This document shows, piece after piece, positions 1 to 9,927 of a stretch of 64,000 bases of DNA; position 1 is the stretch's first letter, and every line of letters starts with the position of its first letter. The notes under the pieces are model-generated. The model was not told the origin of the DNA and made no database searches. It saw only the letters and a program-made list of their open reading frames with translations. Source of the DNA: JABDJL01 sp963664065 (GTDB lineage: Bacteria; Pseudomonadota; Gammaproteobacteria; Xanthomonadales; SZUA-36); the NCBI GenBank assembly GCA_963664065.1, contig OY760942.1, forward strand, positions 868,001 to 932,000, given 5' to 3'. A program made the translations under genes and the position numbers.

Positions 1-3000
1 GGATTACTACCACTTTCCCGTCTGCGCTGACGGTACCCCCGAGGATGCCGGGCACACTGCTGATTTGCGGCCCAACAGGTTTAATTACGATTTCCCGATG
101 GCCCAGTAATTGTGGCACCCGGAACGCTGCCTTTTGGTCACCGGCCCTGATCAACAGCAGTGAAACATTATCGTTGCCCAGTGGCTGAACAGGCTCTCCA
201 AGCAGGGCCTCCAGCTCCAGAACCGGGTATTGCGTTCCGGCAAATTCATAGGTGGGGTGTTCAGATTCAAGTAATTGACGATAGTCATCAGGAATAATCC
301 TCGCCACTCTACCGACGCTGGACAGAGGAATGAGGTAACGACTGTCACCGGCCAATACACCGATGGCCTGCATTACAGCCAGGGTGAGCGGTATCCGGAT
401 CGTAAAACAGGTCCCTTTGCCATGTTGCGAGTCTATTTCCAGTGAACCGCCAATTTGCTTGATCCCACTATTTACGACATCCATCCCAACACCGCGTCCG
501 GCTAAGCCGGTCAACGAACTGGAGGTTGAGAATCCGCTATCGAGTATGAATTCAACTAACTGTTGGGGTGGCGGATTAGCACCCTTGTCAATCAGTCCCA
601 TTTCAATGGCCTTTTTACGGACCGCTGGAAGGTTTATTCCGGCACCATCGTCCCTGATGCGGATGATGAATTCCGTGGCTTCGGATTCGACCGTGACCGT
701 GATTTCACCCTCAGGTTTCTTCTTCAGTTTCTTGCGTTGAGCAGGCTTTTCTATGCCATGAGCAATAGAGTTACGCAGCATGTGTTCCAGGGGCGCGGTG
801 ATTCGTTCCAGAATATTCCGGTCCAACTGGTCGCTGGAACCAATCATTTTGAGCTGCAGACGGGCTTTTTTGCCGGCTTCACCAGCGGCCGATCTTACCA
901 GGCGTCGAAGTCTGGGGGCAATCGAGCCGAAAGGCACCAGTCGGGTCTGCATCAGTCCTTCCTGTAACTCCGTGGTAAATCGGGATTGCTGAGTGAGCAG
1001 TGTGTCCGACTGGCGTGCCGCCTCGTCCAGTATCTCCTGCAGGTTCAACAGGTCGGCAACGGACTCTGAAAGGCCACGTGACAACTGTTGTATGGAAGAA
1101 AAACGATCCAGTTCAAACGGATCGAATCCCTGGGTTCCCGTGTCGGAAGCCTTCTGGAAACGGGAACGAATCTGGGCTTCTGTTTCGATTTCGAGCTTTC
1201 TGAACTGTTCTCTCAAGCGGGCAATGGTTTCATCGAACTCGCCTAGGCGGAACCGCAGATTATCGATCTGATGTTCAAGTCTTGAGCGGAAAATACTAAC
1301 CTCACCGGCGGCGTTCACCAAAGTGTCCAGCAGTTCGGCATCAACCCGGATTTGTCCCCCTCCTGATTTTTCGTCACTTCTATTTGCCAGGGGCGCTGAA
1401 ATTTCGGGCAGTTCATGTGATTCTCGAATTTCATCGCTGGCAGGAAGCGCCGCTTTTGCCCGCACTGGCACATCGACCAGGTCCTGGGACTGTTGCTCGA
1501 ACAACTTGATGGCGCCCCGTGCCTCGGGGTGCACACCCTGTTCAACCTGGCTGATCCACTCCTGAAGTTGATCACAGCCCGTCTCCAGGGCCTGCACCGC
1601 TGATACAGACGGCGGGAGGCTCTTTTCTGCAATTCTTTCCAACAAGGATTCCATGACATGGCTGAGATCACCCAGGGCCGGCAGTCCGGCCATGCGTGCT
1701 CCCCCTTTTAAAGTGTGAATCTCCCGCTGGAGGCTCTGTACCAGGGACAGTTTGTCGAGATTGTCGCGCCAGGTATTGAGTAGTGTGTCTGACCGGCCCA
1801 GTACCTCGTGGGCCTCTTCCAGAAAAATGTTAACGATTTCGCTAAAAAGCTCATCGCTGTCCGGTGCAGAAACGTCAGCTTCATCCTGACTAATGTCTTC
1901 GTCTGTAGCGTCTTCTTCTTCTACTTCTTTTGCCTTTTCAAAATCCTTGTATTCTTCCCCGCTCTCCGGTACCTGTGCTGTTTCGGACTCGAACTCCGGT
2001 ATTTCTGCCCCGGGTGGTTCTGGTGGAGACTCCAACTGCACGGTCTGGGCGATGATTTGGTCAATCAAACCCCGTTCATCATCAGGCGCTGTTGCGGATC
2101 TGTCACCTTCGATTCGGTCAAGCCGTGCCTGCAAATGTCCGATAGCGCTGCCGACTGCCCAAACAGCTTCAACGCTAAATGCCCGGCCACTATTGCTTTG
2201 CGCTTCCAGCATGCCTTCCAGCGCTTTCGCAATTTCCGCTTGCCGGCCTTCAGGTGATATCGACAGGGCACCTGCAATGGTGTGAATTGCCCTTAGGTGC
2301 TCACGCAATGTGCGCGTGCCGCGATCCGTTGAGACCTGCTCCAGTAGTGAATTCAGGCAAGCAAGGTTTTCAGTCAGGTCTTTGCGTAAACTTGCATGTA
2401 GATTCTCATCTACGCTTTCAACCGGTGCAGCGGCCAGTATTGGATCGGGTGCACCCGGCAACATACCTGCCAGAAATGCCGGAAGCTTCCGGTGCAGTGA
2501 TCCCCAATCTGGATCGTCGCCCCTTGACAGGCGTTCAGCGTGCTTGCCAATAGTGGCAATTGCTTCCCGGCTGAGACCAACCGATTGTTGCATGAGACGT
2601 TGCTTCAAGGCCGGCAAAGAGGCCTGAGCGAGCCGGACCATGACCGCAACATCTGCGTAGGTGTTGATTTTCTTATCCAACAGGGCTTTGAGCAGATCCT
2701 TAATCTGCCGGCAGAAAGCACCCGTTTCATGTGCGCCGACCATATGGCCACTACCTTTTAGGGTGTGGAATCCGCGGCGGATATCCAACAATCGGTCACG
2801 GTTATCGAGTTTTTCCATCCACAATGGAATCTGATGGTTGAGTGATTCCGCTACAGAGTCGTATTCCTCCAGGAAGACTTCGAGTAACTCCGGATCCATC
2901 TCAGGAGGCAAACTGTCTCCAATGGTTGGTTCTTCTTCGACAGTCTCAATCAGTCTTGGCGGCTGATCTGCCCTTGCTCTTTTCTCGGCCGCAGCAGTTT

Positions 3001-4729
3001 CCGCTGCACTGTTTGCCAACTGTTCCGCTGATTCATCTGGCTCTGGCAGGGCGTCAAGGCTAGCAGTTAGTATATTGATAAATCGCGCGCGGTTGCTTTG
3101 TTGGTCGCGACAGGCCGAAAGGAATATTCCCAAGGCTGCCACAGCATCTGTGAACGACTTCAGATCAGGGGGCGCGATTGCAGATTCAGAGTAGGCATTT
3201 TTAAGCAAAAAAGCTGTTACCCGCGACAACCGTAATGTTAAATCCGCTGTCTCATGCTCTTCAATCAGGTGCAGGGCACCAGCCACTTGTTGCAGTGGCT
3301 CATTCAGGTCTGCCCTTGCGTCACCGCCGAATCGGGCTTTTACAGCATTCTGAAAATGGTGAAGACTGATTACCATCTCTTCCAGAAGTCGGTCCCTTAT
3401 TCGCCGTTGCTCGTACGCCGACAGATCGATAAGGCCCAGGGAGCTTTCTTCAATCGTCGGTTCACCCAGTGTTTCTATCTGTTCTTTTAATGCAGATTCA
3501 ATCAACAACAGCTGACTGGCGATGGACATCAGCGACGACTCACGTGCTTCTGCCTTGGCATTTTTGCTTTCTTTGAAAGCAGGAAGCAGCTCCTCCAGCG
3601 CCCTGGCAGGGGCGAGCAAGCCCAACATTTTCAGGGTGTCCTGCAAACGCGACAAAGCATCTAAACTGCTTTCGCGTCGCGCCGCATCCACTTCACCGGT
3701 TCTCAATTCGAGGTCAAGAGCATCTTTCACCAGTGATAATTCGTCTTCAAGCGCACTGCCGAGGGAGGTGTACATCTCGCGATCCCGGCCGGTAACCGAG
3801 CCTTTTGCAAGCAGAAGCTCATCCTGGTCCAGAACGATGTCCTCCAATTGAAAATGTTCCTTCAGAAGGTCTATTCCTTCATTTCCGTTACGAGACAGGG
3901 CAACGTGGAACAGGAAAGCACTTGTTAGGGCATTGACCGAGCGGGGATCAGTGGCATCTTCTCCACCTTCCGAGAGGCTCTTCAGGTTGAGATGCAAACG
4001 GGCAAACAAACGCCGCAATTGAACGTCATTTTTGGCATAACCATCTGCAAGCCCACCGATCACCTCTGAGCTTACCCACCAAAGTCGCCGTTGTTCAGAT
4101 TGCCCACAGCGTTGAAGCAAGGTTTCACACACACCCTGTAATGGTGAAAGGTGCGCAACAATATCCTGTTCCTGTAGCCAGTTCAGCAGTGCATTTTCAT
4201 ATTGTTGACGCATACGTTGAGCAAATTCTATAAAAGTCTCATTACGCGTTTGCTTCTGGTCGCCCACCTTCAAATCGGGCAACTCTACGTTCAGGTTTGG
4301 GGTGAAAACAGTGCTTTCCTGGAGCAGGGAGGCGTTGTGGGCAGATCTAAGAGCGTTGATGGCCGGCAATAACAGAATAGGCAGGTCCCGGTGTCCTGCC
4401 TGAAGGCGATCGAGATAAGAAGGAATCACCACGATGGCATCCATGAGGGCAGCAAAGGCTTTTCCCTTGCTATCAACACGGTAGTGCATGATCCGATCAC
4501 ACAAAGTCATCATTTCATCAGTTACCATCGCGGCGCCGTTCATCACCAAGGCTTCAAAGGTCAGCTTCAGAAACTCAATACTATTGGACGTTTCAGCAAT
4601 CGCTTCGTTATTGGCATTTGGATTATTGGCGACATTTTCAACCTGCAGGCGGACCCGGCAGAGATGCTTGTCAATGTCTTCGCGTACCCACCTAAAAGCT
4701 GTGCTGGAATTTGAACCCTCGATGATCAT
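1..4729 (-). CDS. chpA: ChpA-type hybrid chemotaxis histidine kinase (partial, C-terminus beyond left edge)
   Basis: Large CheA-type kinase of the Pil/Chp type IV pilus chemosensory system, read leftwards from ATG at 4729 with at least 1576 codons visible. The N-terminal two thirds hold repeated phosphotransfer (Hpt) and Hpt-like domains. Clear phospho-acceptor motifs are FHTLKGSGHM near 2770 and IHTLKGGARM near 1720; a degenerate one, IHTIAGALS, lies near 2290. The kinase core follows, with the N-box LEHMLRNSIAHG at 790-755 and the G-box GRGVGMDVVN near 510-478. A CheW-like domain then runs to the window edge. All motifs checked share one frame, so I see no frameshift, though I did not translate every codon. 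A receiver domain is expected beyond the edge. The start lies 7 nt after the pilJ stop, so the genes are co-transcribed and probably translationally coupled. Confidence 0.92.
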   Translation of the reverse strand, partial: MIIEGSNSSTAFRWVREDIDKHLCRVRLQVENVANNPNANNEAIAETSNSIEFLKLTFEALVMNGAAMVTDEMMTLCDRIMHYRVDSKGKAFAALMDAIVVIPSYLDRLQAGHRDLPILLLPAINALRSAHNASLLQESTVFTPNLNVELPDLKVGDQKQTRNETFIEFAQRMRQQYENALLNWLQEQDIVAHLSPLQGVCETLLQRCGQSEQRRLWWVSSEVIGGLADGYAKNDVQLRRLFARLHLNLKSLSEGGEDATDPRSVNALTSAFLFHVALSRNGNEGIDLLKEHFQLEDIVLDQDELLLAKGSVTGRDREMYTSLGSALEDELSLVKDALDLELRTGEVDAARRESSLDALSRLQDTLKMLGLLAPARALEELLPAFKESKNAKAEARESSLMSIASQLLLIESALKEQIETLGEPTIEESSLGLIDLSAYEQRRIRDRLLEEMVISLHHFQNAVKARFGGDARADLNEPLQQVAGALHLIEEHETADLTLRLSRVTAFLLKNAYSESAIAPPDLKSFTDAVAALGIFLSACRDQQSNRARFINILTASLDALPEPDESAEQLANSAAETAAAEKRARADQPPRLIETVEEEPTIGDSLPPEMDPELLEVFLEEYDSVAESLNHQIPLWMEKLDNRDRLLDIRRGFHTLKGSGHMVGAHETGAFCRQIKDLLKALLDKKINTYADVAVMVRLAQASLPALKQRLMQQSVGLSREAIATIGKHAERLSRGDDPDWGSLHRKLPAFLAGMLPGAPDPILAAAPVESVDENLHASLRKDLTENLACLNSLLEQVSTDRGTRTLREHLRAIHTIAGALSISPEGRQAEIAKALEGMLEAQSNSGRAFSVEAVWAVGSAIGHLQARLDRIEGDRSATAPDDERGLIDQIIAQTVQLESPPEPPGAEIPEFESETAQVPESGEEYKDFEKAKEVEEEDATDEDISQDEADVSAPDSDELFSEIVNIFLEEAHEVLGRSDTLLNTWRDNLDKLSLVQSLQREIHTLKGGARMAGLPALGDLSHVMESLLERIAEKSLPPSVSAVQALETGCDQLQEWISQVEQGVHPEARGAIKLFEQQSQDLVDVPVRAKAALPASDEIRESHELPEISAPLANRSDEKSGGGQIRVDAELLDTLVNAAGEVSIFRSRLEHQIDNLRFRLGEFDETIARLREQFRKLEIETEAQIRSRFQKASDTGTQGFDPFELDRFSSIQQLSRGLSESVADLLNLQEILDEAARQSDTLLTQQSRFTTELQEGLMQTRLVPFGSIAPRLRRLVRSAAGEAGKKARLQLKMIGSSDQLDRNILERITAPLEHMLRNSIAHGIEKPAQRKKLKKKPEGEITVTVESEATEFIIRIRDDGAGINLPAVRKKAIEMGLIDKGANPPPQQLVEFILDSGFSTSSSLTGLAGRGVGMDVVNSGIKQIGGSLEIDSQHGKGTCFTIRIPLTLAVMQAIGVLAGDSRYLIPLSSVGRVARIIPDDYRQLLESEHPTYEFAGTQYPVLELEALLGEPVQPLGNDNVSLLLIRAGDQKAAFRVPQLLGHREIVIKPVGPQISSVPGILGGTVSADGKVVVI

Positions 4730-4736
4730 GGCGGTG

Positions 4737-6770
4737 TCAAGGAGACTCCGGTAATTTGAAGTCTGCTACTGATTCACGTAGCTGTAATACCAAATCTGCC
4801 AGGTTTTCCACTGCACCGGCAGTTTGCTGGCTGCCCTCCGAGGTTTGAATCGAAATATCCCGGATACTTTGAATAATTTCAGAAACTTTTGTTGCTTCGA
4901 CAGAATGTTCATGTGCTTCAGCAGCGATGCCCTGGATCAGCTTTGAAAGCTGATTTGACTCATTTTCGATCTGTACTAATGCGGTACCGGCATCTTCCGC
5001 GAGGCGTGTTCCGTTCACGACCCCCGTGGTTGTCGATTCCATGGAAGCAACCGCTTCAGAGGTATCCGCCTGGATGGTTTGAACAATGGTTTCAATTCGT
5101 TTGGTTGCCTTGGTTGCGCTTTCCGCCAATTGTTGAACTTCGTCTGCCACAACGGCAAACCCTTTGCCGGCGCCTCCGGCAGAGGCTGCCTGAATTGCGG
5201 CGTTCAATGCCAGGACATTGGTCTGTTCAGCGATTCCGTTGATCAGGCTGACAATATCTCCGATTTCCTGTGATGATTCCCCCAGGCGCTTGATGCGCTT
5301 GGATGTTTCCTGGAGTTGTTCCCGTATGTTATCCATCCCGGAAATTGTTTCACGGACCTTCTCCGCTCCGCTGTGAGCGATATCAAAGGAACGGGTTGCG
5401 GCTTCACTGGATTCGCGAGAGCGGTCGGCCATCACGTCAAAGGAACCGGCCATTTTCTTGATGGATTCTGTCGCGGAATCCATTTGGGCGGCTTGCTGTC
5501 CCGCAGCCTCAGCCAGTTCCGATGTAGATGTGCGAGTGAGTTGTGCGCTTTTCGCCACGGAATGGGCCGTGAGATTGACCCCCATGACCAATTTCCGTAA
5601 CTGTTCAATCGCGTAGTTGACGGCGCCTGCGATGGCTCCGGTCAGCTCGTTGCTGACAGTTGCGTTCACGGTGAGATCACCATCCGCCAGTGAACGCAGC
5701 TCATCCAGTAAGGTCCTGATCGCACGCTGGTTTTGGCGGTTACTGCTGGTGGCAACGGTAGCTCTTAACCTCTCGGCAGAGATGACCATGCTGACCAGCA
5801 AGGCAACAAAGGCTATCATGAGGGCCAGTCCAAGTCCGGCGGTTCTTATCGAAGGCCAGACACGTGACCGGGGCAGGTCGCTTACAGCGCCAGACAGGGC
5901 GGCTCCCTGCTCAAAGACGGTCCTGCTATCGAGAAAAATCTCGTCAGCGGCCCCTCTGACCATGAACAGGTCTGAGGAGGAAGCCAGTATCGTTTGAAGA
6001 TGGGGCCTGGCTGCACGGAACTGTTTTAGAACTTCGCCCAACGAAGCCAGTGCCTGTTGATTTCGTACCTGGGTGATTCCCAGGCCCGGATTTCCCCTTA
6101 ACAATGCTGACAATATCTGGTCAAACAGCCCTACTTCTCCTTTCAAACTGTTTGCGCCACTCACTGCGCCGCTGCCGCCCTGGAGAATTTGATTCACATG
6201 CCTCAACATTCGGTCCGCCAGTACCAGTTGGCGGCTGGCCGCAAACACCTGTTGATTTGGTGCTCCACTCTCAGTGAGTTGCCTGACGACCAGGTCGGTG
6301 CTTTCCTGAATGACCGGAATCAATCCTGAAAAATTGCTGCTGGCGTCAGCGAGAGAAAGCAGCAAGTTTCCCCTCTCCGTGATGTTGCGGGCATCAACAC
6401 TCATGCGGTCCCACGTCATGCTCAGCTCATGCAACTGGTATTCGACTTCCTGTGGTACGGGCGGTAGTTCAATATCGGCAGAACCGTTATTCAGGGTGTT
6501 CATCGCGGAAGTCATTCGTTGGAAAGTTGTGGAAAGTTCGGCGAATGCCTCCAGGTTTCCGGAAGCAGCTTCGTTTGCGGATTTGGCCAATTGCTGGGAT
6601 GAGACCTGAACATCTGTTGCCAGTGAAACCCAGTCTTGCTCAAATTTGGCGTTGCGGGTTAGTTGGAAAAAAGTCGCGGCAACAAAGGCCATCGAGATCA
6701 GGAGCAGTCCGGTGAGGACAAGTGCCAACCCTGATCGTCCCTTCGCCTGCTTTTCGGTTTTTTGATTCAT
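4737..6770 (-). CDS. pilJ: PilJ, methyl-accepting chemoreceptor of the type IV pilus system
   Basis: Inner-membrane chemoreceptor (677 aa) that signals to the ChpA kinase and controls type IV pilus extension and retraction. A first membrane segment lies at about residues 15-35, a periplasmic sensing region follows, and a second membrane segment lies at about 310-332. A HAMP-like linker and a cytoplasmic methyl-accepting coiled coil complete the protein. The receptor hairpin tip is recognisable as IAEQTNVLALNAAIQAASAG, followed by GKGFAVVADEVQQLAE. The length is close to that of PilJ in Pseudomonas. It sits between pilI (18-nt gap) and chpA (7-nt gap) in one minus-strand operon. No pilK methyltransferase gene separates pilJ and chpA here, unlike in P. 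aeruginosa. Confidence 0.95.
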   Translation of the reverse strand: MNQKTEKQAKGRSGLALVLTGLLLISMAFVAATFFQLTRNAKFEQDWVSLATDVQVSSQQLAKSANEAASGNLEAFAELSTTFQRMTSAMNTLNNGSADIELPPVPQEVEYQLHELSMTWDRMSVDARNITERGNLLLSLADASSNFSGLIPVIQESTDLVVRQLTESGAPNQQVFAASRQLVLADRMLRHVNQILQGGSGAVSGANSLKGEVGLFDQILSALLRGNPGLGITQVRNQQALASLGEVLKQFRAARPHLQTILASSSDLFMVRGAADEIFLDSRTVFEQGAALSGAVSDLPRSRVWPSIRTAGLGLALMIAFVALLVSMVISAERLRATVATSSNRQNQRAIRTLLDELRSLADGDLTVNATVSNELTGAIAGAVNYAIEQLRKLVMGVNLTAHSVAKSAQLTRTSTSELAEAAGQQAAQMDSATESIKKMAGSFDVMADRSRESSEAATRSFDIAHSGAEKVRETISGMDNIREQLQETSKRIKRLGESSQEIGDIVSLINGIAEQTNVLALNAAIQAASAGGAGKGFAVVADEVQQLAESATKATKRIETIVQTIQADTSEAVASMESTTTGVVNGTRLAEDAGTALVQIENESNQLSKLIQGIAAEAHEHSVEATKVSEIIQSIRDISIQTSEGSQQTAGAVENLADLVLQLRESVADFKLPESP

Positions 6771-6788
6771 TGGATTGTTCTTGTTTGC

Positions 6789-7331
6789 TCAGGAAGCTGC
6801 GCCGTTAAGAAACTCAGGTGTGCCGAACAATGCATCCAGGTCTAAAACCTGCCAAATCTCTTTTTTCGACTTGAACTGTTTGTTGATGTATCCGTGCAAC
6901 GGTGATTTTTTTGAAATTCGAGGCTTGCTTGCATCGTCACTTGTAAAACTACGCTGGCCAAATACTTCGTCTACCAGCAATCCAACCGGTCGCCCTCGCA
7001 GGCTTGCCGTAAGCAGCCTGGAGCGCACGGTGGTAGCTGTACGTTCACCATCGAGGTAAAAGGACAAATCAACGATGGTGACCAGATGACCTCTGACGTT
7101 AGCCAGTCCGAGTATCCAAGGCTTTGTGCCCGGAACCCTGGTTACCGGGGGCGGTGGCAGGAATTCGTGGACCTTGTCTATGTTACAGGTCAGCATGGAT
7201 TCGCCCAGTGAAAAAATGACACCCACCCATTCCCCGCGCTGCTTGTCGCCCTCACCTCTGCCCGGCCGAAAAACAAGTGCGCGCTGCTCATAATTGAGCA
7301 GTTTTTTGAATGATGCGTTGGATTGGCTCAT
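6789..7331 (-). CDS. pilI: PilI, CheW-like coupling protein
   Basis: Adaptor (180 aa) with a single CheW domain that links the PilJ receptor to the ChpA kinase at the cytoplasmic face of the membrane. Typical CheW features are the segment PWILGLANVRGHLVTIVDL and the later GLLVDEVFGQRSF. It lies between pilG and pilJ on the minus strand. In P. aeruginosa the gene before pilI is pilH; here a 76-nt gap separates it directly from the PilG-type regulator. Family assignment is firm. The choice of PilI over another CheW paralogue rests on gene order. Confidence 0.93.
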   Translation of the reverse strand: MSQSNASFKKLLNYEQRALVFRPGRGEGDKQRGEWVGVIFSLGESMLTCNIDKVHEFLPPPPVTRVPGTKPWILGLANVRGHLVTIVDLSFYLDGERTATTVRSRLLTASLRGRPVGLLVDEVFGQRSFTSDDASKPRISKKSPLHGYINKQFKSKKEIWQVLDLDALFGTPEFLNGAAS

Positions 7332-7407
7332 TGCTTGGACTCCCTATTCTACAATCCAGTTAACTTTCCCTGTTAACTCGCGGTACGCCAGTGTGTCGTT
7401 TCTATCG

Positions 7408-7833
7408 TCACGTCGCGTGTTGTTTAACCGCGGAAAGCAGTTCTTCCCGGGTAAAGGGTTTGGTCAGATACAGGTCAGAGCCGACCACCCTTCCTCGTGC
7501 CTTGTCGAATAAGCCGTCCTTGCTGGTCAGCATGATGACTGGCGTATCCCGAAATTCGGCGTTATTTTTAATGATGGCAGTGGTTTGATAGCCGTCCAGC
7601 CGCGGCATCATAATATCCACAAAAATCAGGTTCGGACGATGACGGGTGATTTTGGATAGCGCCTCGAAGCCGTTTTCGGCCGTAACAACTCTGAACCCTT
7701 CGTTGGCCAGCATGGTTTCTGCTGAGCGGCGAATGGTTGCGCTGTCGTCAACCACCAGGATGCACAACTCCGTGGCGCTGGATTCCCCTGTTTCAATACT
7801 CACAGCATTTTCAGAAGTAGCTTCTTTACTCAT
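7408..7833 (-). CDS. pilG: PilG-type single-domain response regulator
   Basis: CheY-like receiver protein (141 aa) phosphorylated by ChpA and acting on type IV pilus function. The acidic pocket is D29-D30 (LVVDDSATIRR), the phospho-acceptor is D73 in FVDIMMPRLDG, the switch threonine is T103 and the conserved lysine is K125 in LYLTKPF. Segments such as VDIMMPRLDGYQT and SKDGLFDKARGRVVGSD resemble PilG more than PilH. It is the first gene of the minus-strand pil operon and is divergent from gshB. No pilH follows, so this regulator may be the only one encoded in the locus. Confidence 0.92.
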   Translation of the reverse strand: MSKEATSENAVSIETGESSATELCILVVDDSATIRRSAETMLANEGFRVVTAENGFEALSKITRHRPNLIFVDIMMPRLDGYQTTAIIKNNAEFRDTPVIMLTSKDGLFDKARGRVVGSDLYLTKPFTREELLSAVKQHAT

Positions 7834-8092
7834 GATTCATCCCTGCAGTTACGGTTGGCAACGCCTCCTTACGTAGTACCACTGCCCCTTCCAGCAGCAT
7901 GTTTGGCACTTTCCGGGACATATAAACCTAGGTCTACCCTCCCTCAAAGCTTGATTCCAGCTTGCTGTAACGCTGCAAGAATGTCCTTCATGCTATTGAG
8001 TCGAAGACAATTTAGCGATCTGAATTACTTTAGACGGTGGAACCAAACCTGCGCTGGCAGGATAATGAGAGAAATTTCAGCTGGAATGTAAT
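7834..8092. promoter_or_regulatory. Divergent intergenic region between pilG and gshB
   Basis: A 259-bp gap between two divergent operons that must hold promoters for both pilG (leftward) and gshB (rightward). I see no convincing sigma-70 pair or operator palindrome. The gshB start is preceded only by a weak Shine-Dalgarno-like GGAA in ctggaatgtaatatg. The same divergent arrangement is, from memory, present in Pseudomonas. Confidence 0.4.
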
Positions 8093-9067
8093 ATGGTTGC
8101 CGCTAATACCCGGGCTACAGGTAACATCAAGACCGGTGTCATAATGGACCCGATCGCCGGAATCAATATTAAAAAAGATTCCACGTTTGCGATGCTTCTG
8201 GAAGCCCAACGCAGGGGTCACAGCCTCTACTACATGGAACCGGCTGATCTGAAAGTTCGCGGTGGGCAGGCGTTTGCGTCGATGCGGCGAGTCAGCGTAA
8301 CCGACGACCCGGGGAACTGGTACAGTCTGCAAGAGCCTGAACACCTGCCACTGGATGAACTGGACATCATCCTGATGCGCCGGGACCCCCCATTTGAACT
8401 CGACTACATTTACCTGACTTATATACTGGACCTCGCCGAAAAGGCTGGCGCACTGGTGGTGAATAAGCCGGAAGCTTTACGTGATGCCAACGAGAAATTT
8501 TTTATCAGTCATTTCCCGCAGTGCTGTGTGCCGATGGTGATTACTCGTAATGCAGATGAAATTCTTGAATTCGTCTCAGAACACGGAAAATCTGTAGTCA
8601 AACCACTGGATGGAATGGGTGGTGACTCAATTTTTCAACTCCAGCCCGGAGATCCGAACAGTAATGTCATTCTCGAGACCAGCACCAAGAATGGAACCGA
8701 ACTGGTTATGGCGCAGCAGTACATTGAGGAAATCAACGCGGGAGACAAACGAATTCTGATGATCAAGGGCCAACCGGTGCCATATGCCCTGGCCCGATTC
8801 GCAGGGCCGGGCGATTTTCGGGGAAATCTGGCCAAGGGCGGGAGTGGAAAAGGTGTTGCATTAAGTGAACGCGACTATTGGATCTGCAAGCAGGTAGGTC
8901 CGGAACTTGAGCGCCGGGGCATTTTGTTTGCCGGTCTTGATGTGATCGGAGACTGGTTATCTGAGATCAACGTGACCAGCCCGACCTGCATACGCGAATT
9001 GGATGCTGAATACGGGCTGAACATAGCGGCTCAGTTGTTTGATGCAGTTGAGGCGATGTTGAAGTAA
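8093..9067 (+). CDS. gshB: Glutathione synthetase
   Basis: ATP-grasp ligase (324 aa) that joins gamma-glutamylcysteine and glycine to make glutathione, the second and last step of the pathway, in the cytoplasm. The N-terminus carries the family signature GVIMDPIAGINIKKDSTFAM and LLEAQRRGHSLYYME. The ATP-grasp region follows, with VVKPLDGMGGDSIF and later RGNLAKGGSGKGV, and the end carries GLDVIGDWLSEINVTSPT. Length and start fit the family. It heads a tight plus-strand operon with tonB 2 nt downstream, then yqgE, yqgF and pyrB. gshA is not in the window. Confidence 0.97.
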   Translation: MVAANTRATGNIKTGVIMDPIAGINIKKDSTFAMLLEAQRRGHSLYYMEPADLKVRGGQAFASMRRVSVTDDPGNWYSLQEPEHLPLDELDIILMRRDPPFELDYIYLTYILDLAEKAGALVVNKPEALRDANEKFFISHFPQCCVPMVITRNADEILEFVSEHGKSVVKPLDGMGGDSIFQLQPGDPNSNVILETSTKNGTELVMAQQYIEEINAGDKRILMIKGQPVPYALARFAGPGDFRGNLAKGGSGKGVALSERDYWICKQVGPELERRGILFAGLDVIGDWLSEINVTSPTCIRELDAEYGLNIAAQLFDAVEAMLK

Positions 9068-9069
9068 TC

Positions 9070-9927
9070 ATGAGGGGCCGGCATCTGATGAATGACAGCT
9101 TTACCGTGGCATTGATGCTGGCCCTGGGCATACATGCAGTGGTCCTGCTAGCCTTGAGTTTTGCATTCGATATCAATCTGTTGCAAAAAGCTGCCGAAGC
9201 GCTGGATGTAGTACTGGTCAACTGGCGATCAGAACAAGCGCCTGAGGAAGCTGATTTCCTGGCCCAGGCCTCGCAACTCGGCGGGGGAGATTCAAACGAG
9301 GCAACCCGGCCTTCGCGAAACTTGTCCAGCGCTGTTCCCAGCACGGGTGAAGGGGATAAACCGGAACAGGTGGACTCACAGTTACCGGCAGAGACGCTTG
9401 ATGCGTTGCAGGAAATCATCAGCGAGAATCAGCAAGCTCGACCGGTGCAACAAATATCGCGTATTGAGCAGCCCGATGAGGATTTTCCAAGCGCCCAGGA
9501 CCTGATGCAGCAGAGTATGCAAATTGCAGACCTGAGGCCGAATATGCAACGGGAGGACGAATGGAAGTCGAGATTGCCCCGCAGACGATTTATATCGGCG
9601 AATACCCGGGAATATGAGTTTGCCAGCTATATGCAGGCGTGGGTGGCCAAGGTTGAGCGTGTTGGCAATATCAACTATCCGATGGAGGTGCGCCGCCGCA
9701 AGCTGGTGGGAAACCTGTTATTGACGGTAGGCATTAATCGTGACGGTAGTGTTGAAAGCATTGAAATCATAAGAGGCTCAGGTTTGCAGGAGCTGGATGA
9801 TGCAGCGGTACGCATAGTGCGCCTTGCAGGACCTTATTCGCCGTTACCGGAAAACATCAGCTCAAAAGTCGATGTGCTTCACATTACCCGTACCTGGAAA
9901 TTCTCCTCTGGATACCGGCTGGAATGA
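9070..9927 (+). CDS. TonB-family energy-transduction protein (TonB3-like)
   Basis: TonB-like protein (285 aa). One N-terminal membrane anchor lies at about residues 10-30 (VALMLALGIHAVVLLALSF), followed by a long polar periplasmic spacer and a C-terminal TonB domain. That domain includes NINYPMEVRRRKLVGNLLL, VESIEIIRGSGLQELDDAA and the closing TRTWKF. The gene position matches tonB3 of P. aeruginosa, which is linked to twitching motility and sits between gshB and algH. ATG at 9070 is 2 nt after gshB; an in-frame ATG at 9088 is an alternative start. Its stop overlaps the yqgE start as ATGA. No exbB or exbD is nearby, so a role with outer-membrane receptors is uncertain. Confidence 0.88.
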   Translation: MRGRHLMNDSFTVALMLALGIHAVVLLALSFAFDINLLQKAAEALDVVLVNWRSEQAPEEADFLAQASQLGGGDSNEATRPSRNLSSAVPSTGEGDKPEQVDSQLPAETLDALQEIISENQQARPVQQISRIEQPDEDFPSAQDLMQQSMQIADLRPNMQREDEWKSRLPRRRFISANTREYEFASYMQAWVAKVERVGNINYPMEVRRRKLVGNLLLTVGINRDGSVESIEIIRGSGLQELDDAAVRIVRLAGPYSPLPENISSKVDVLHITRTWKFSSGYRLE

